From the NCBI GenBank assembly GCA_919903585.1, contig CAKKST010000384.1, forward strand, positions 1 through 5,737: a DNA stretch of 5,737 nucleotides, read 5' to 3'. The DNA is from Nitrospiria bacterium (lineage in GTDB: Bacteria > Nitrospirota > CAKKRA01 > 9FT-COMBO-42-15). Each line of letters starts with the position of its first letter. Position 1 is the first letter of the stretch. Below the pieces are notes generated by a model. The model saw only the letters and a program-made list of their open reading frames with translations, made no database searches and was not told the DNA's origin. Shown piece after piece: positions 5,439-5,737 of the stretch. The translations under genes were made by a program, and so were the position numbers.

Positions 5439-5474
5439 CATGCCTTGTTATTGAGGGAGGCTGTGCAAGGCATG
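5439..5474. repeat. 9-bp perfect inverted repeat in the spacer between the two antitoxin-like genes
   Basis: CATGCCTTG (5439-5447) and CAAGGCATG (5466-5474) are exact reverse complements around an 18-nt centre. No T-run follows. It begins just after the terminator. It could be an operator, a mobile-element scar or a structured RNA element; nothing in the sequence decides among these. Confidence 0.4.
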
Positions 5475-5648
5475 GGTATGACCCAAAAGGGATTGCGGAT
5501 TATCGTGATTTGCAGGTACAGGTTATCATGGTGCGCTGGCAGAAACTGATAATCCAAAACCAGACCCTTTTCTTTTTAGCTTCTCAATTTTTTGTATCCA
5601 AATATTAGAAAACATGGTAAACTTAAAATAAATGGAAGGAGGCGCTTC

Positions 5649-5737
5649 ATGACAAACGCAGCAATGCGAAATAATATTATAACCCAGATTGATAAACTTC
5701 CATCTGATCTACAGCTTCGCGTCCTAAATTTTGCAAA
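5649..5737 (+). CDS. N-terminus of a small antitoxin-like protein (DUF2281-like), runs off right edge
   Basis: ATG at 5649 lies 6 nt after a strong AAGGAGG site (5636-5642). The 29 visible residues read MTNAAMRNNIITQIDKLP, then SDLQLRVLNFA. The pattern 'xxIxxxIDKLPxxLQxxVLNFA' resembles the first helices of DUF2281/VapB-like antitoxins, which typically go on with a short arm and sit in front of a toxin gene. The toxin, if any, would lie outside the window. With only 29 residues this is a tentative family call; that a gene begins here is more secure because of the ribosome site. I found no convincing promoter directly upstream, though TAAAAT at 5624-5629 could be a -10. Confidence 0.6.
   Translation, partial: MTNAAMRNNIITQIDKLPSDLQLRVLNFA

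Overview
The window comes from a bacterial chromosome. Its core is a tight four-gene housekeeping operon on the + strand (791-4652), flanked by AT-richer accessory DNA. The organism cannot be fixed from sequence alone. The sigma70-type promoters, strong AAGGAGG ribosome sites, TTG starts, the Thermus-type PyrE with a C-terminal CxxC tail and the PIN toxin-antitoxin debris would suit an environmental bacterium such as a Nitrospirota or former deltaproteobacterial lineage. That placement is a low-confidence inference.

Left edge (1-587, - strand): the 5' part of a DUF5343-family gene that runs off the window. It has its own promoter (652-680), divergent from the operon promoter (733-761). An 8-bp perfect inverted repeat lies between them and overlaps the -35 box of the left promoter.

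Centre (791-4652, + strand): pyrF, pyrE, a chorismate-binding synthase (PabB/TrpE family component I) and mtnA follow one another with gaps of 3, 9 and 7 nt, so they are almost certainly co-transcribed. PyrE and PyrF are the last two steps of UMP synthesis. The third protein makes an aromatic amine precursor from chorismate, for folate (PabB) or tryptophan (TrpE). MtnA isomerises methylthioribose-1-phosphate in methionine salvage. No partner subunit (PabA/TrpG) and no other mtn or pyr gene is present here. pyrE and the synthase gene both start with TTG behind well-placed Shine-Dalgarno sites. No convincing terminator follows mtnA.

Right part (4653-5737): a spacer with no convincing gene, then a strong promoter (4849-4877) whose -35 sits in a small hairpin. 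Next come an intact small antitoxin-like gene (4952-5182) and, overlapping it by ATGA, a VapC-like PIN toxin that has lost its middle half and is frameshifted (5179-5398). A hairpin-plus-T terminator follows, then a spacer with a 9-bp inverted repeat and possible decayed coding text. At the right edge a second small antitoxin-like gene begins (5649 onward).

I saw no CRISPR array, rRNA, tRNA, insertion sequence or clearly new multi-gene system. The most interesting points are the mixed TrpE/PabB active-site signature, the wrecked toxin beside an intact antitoxin, and the divergent control region.
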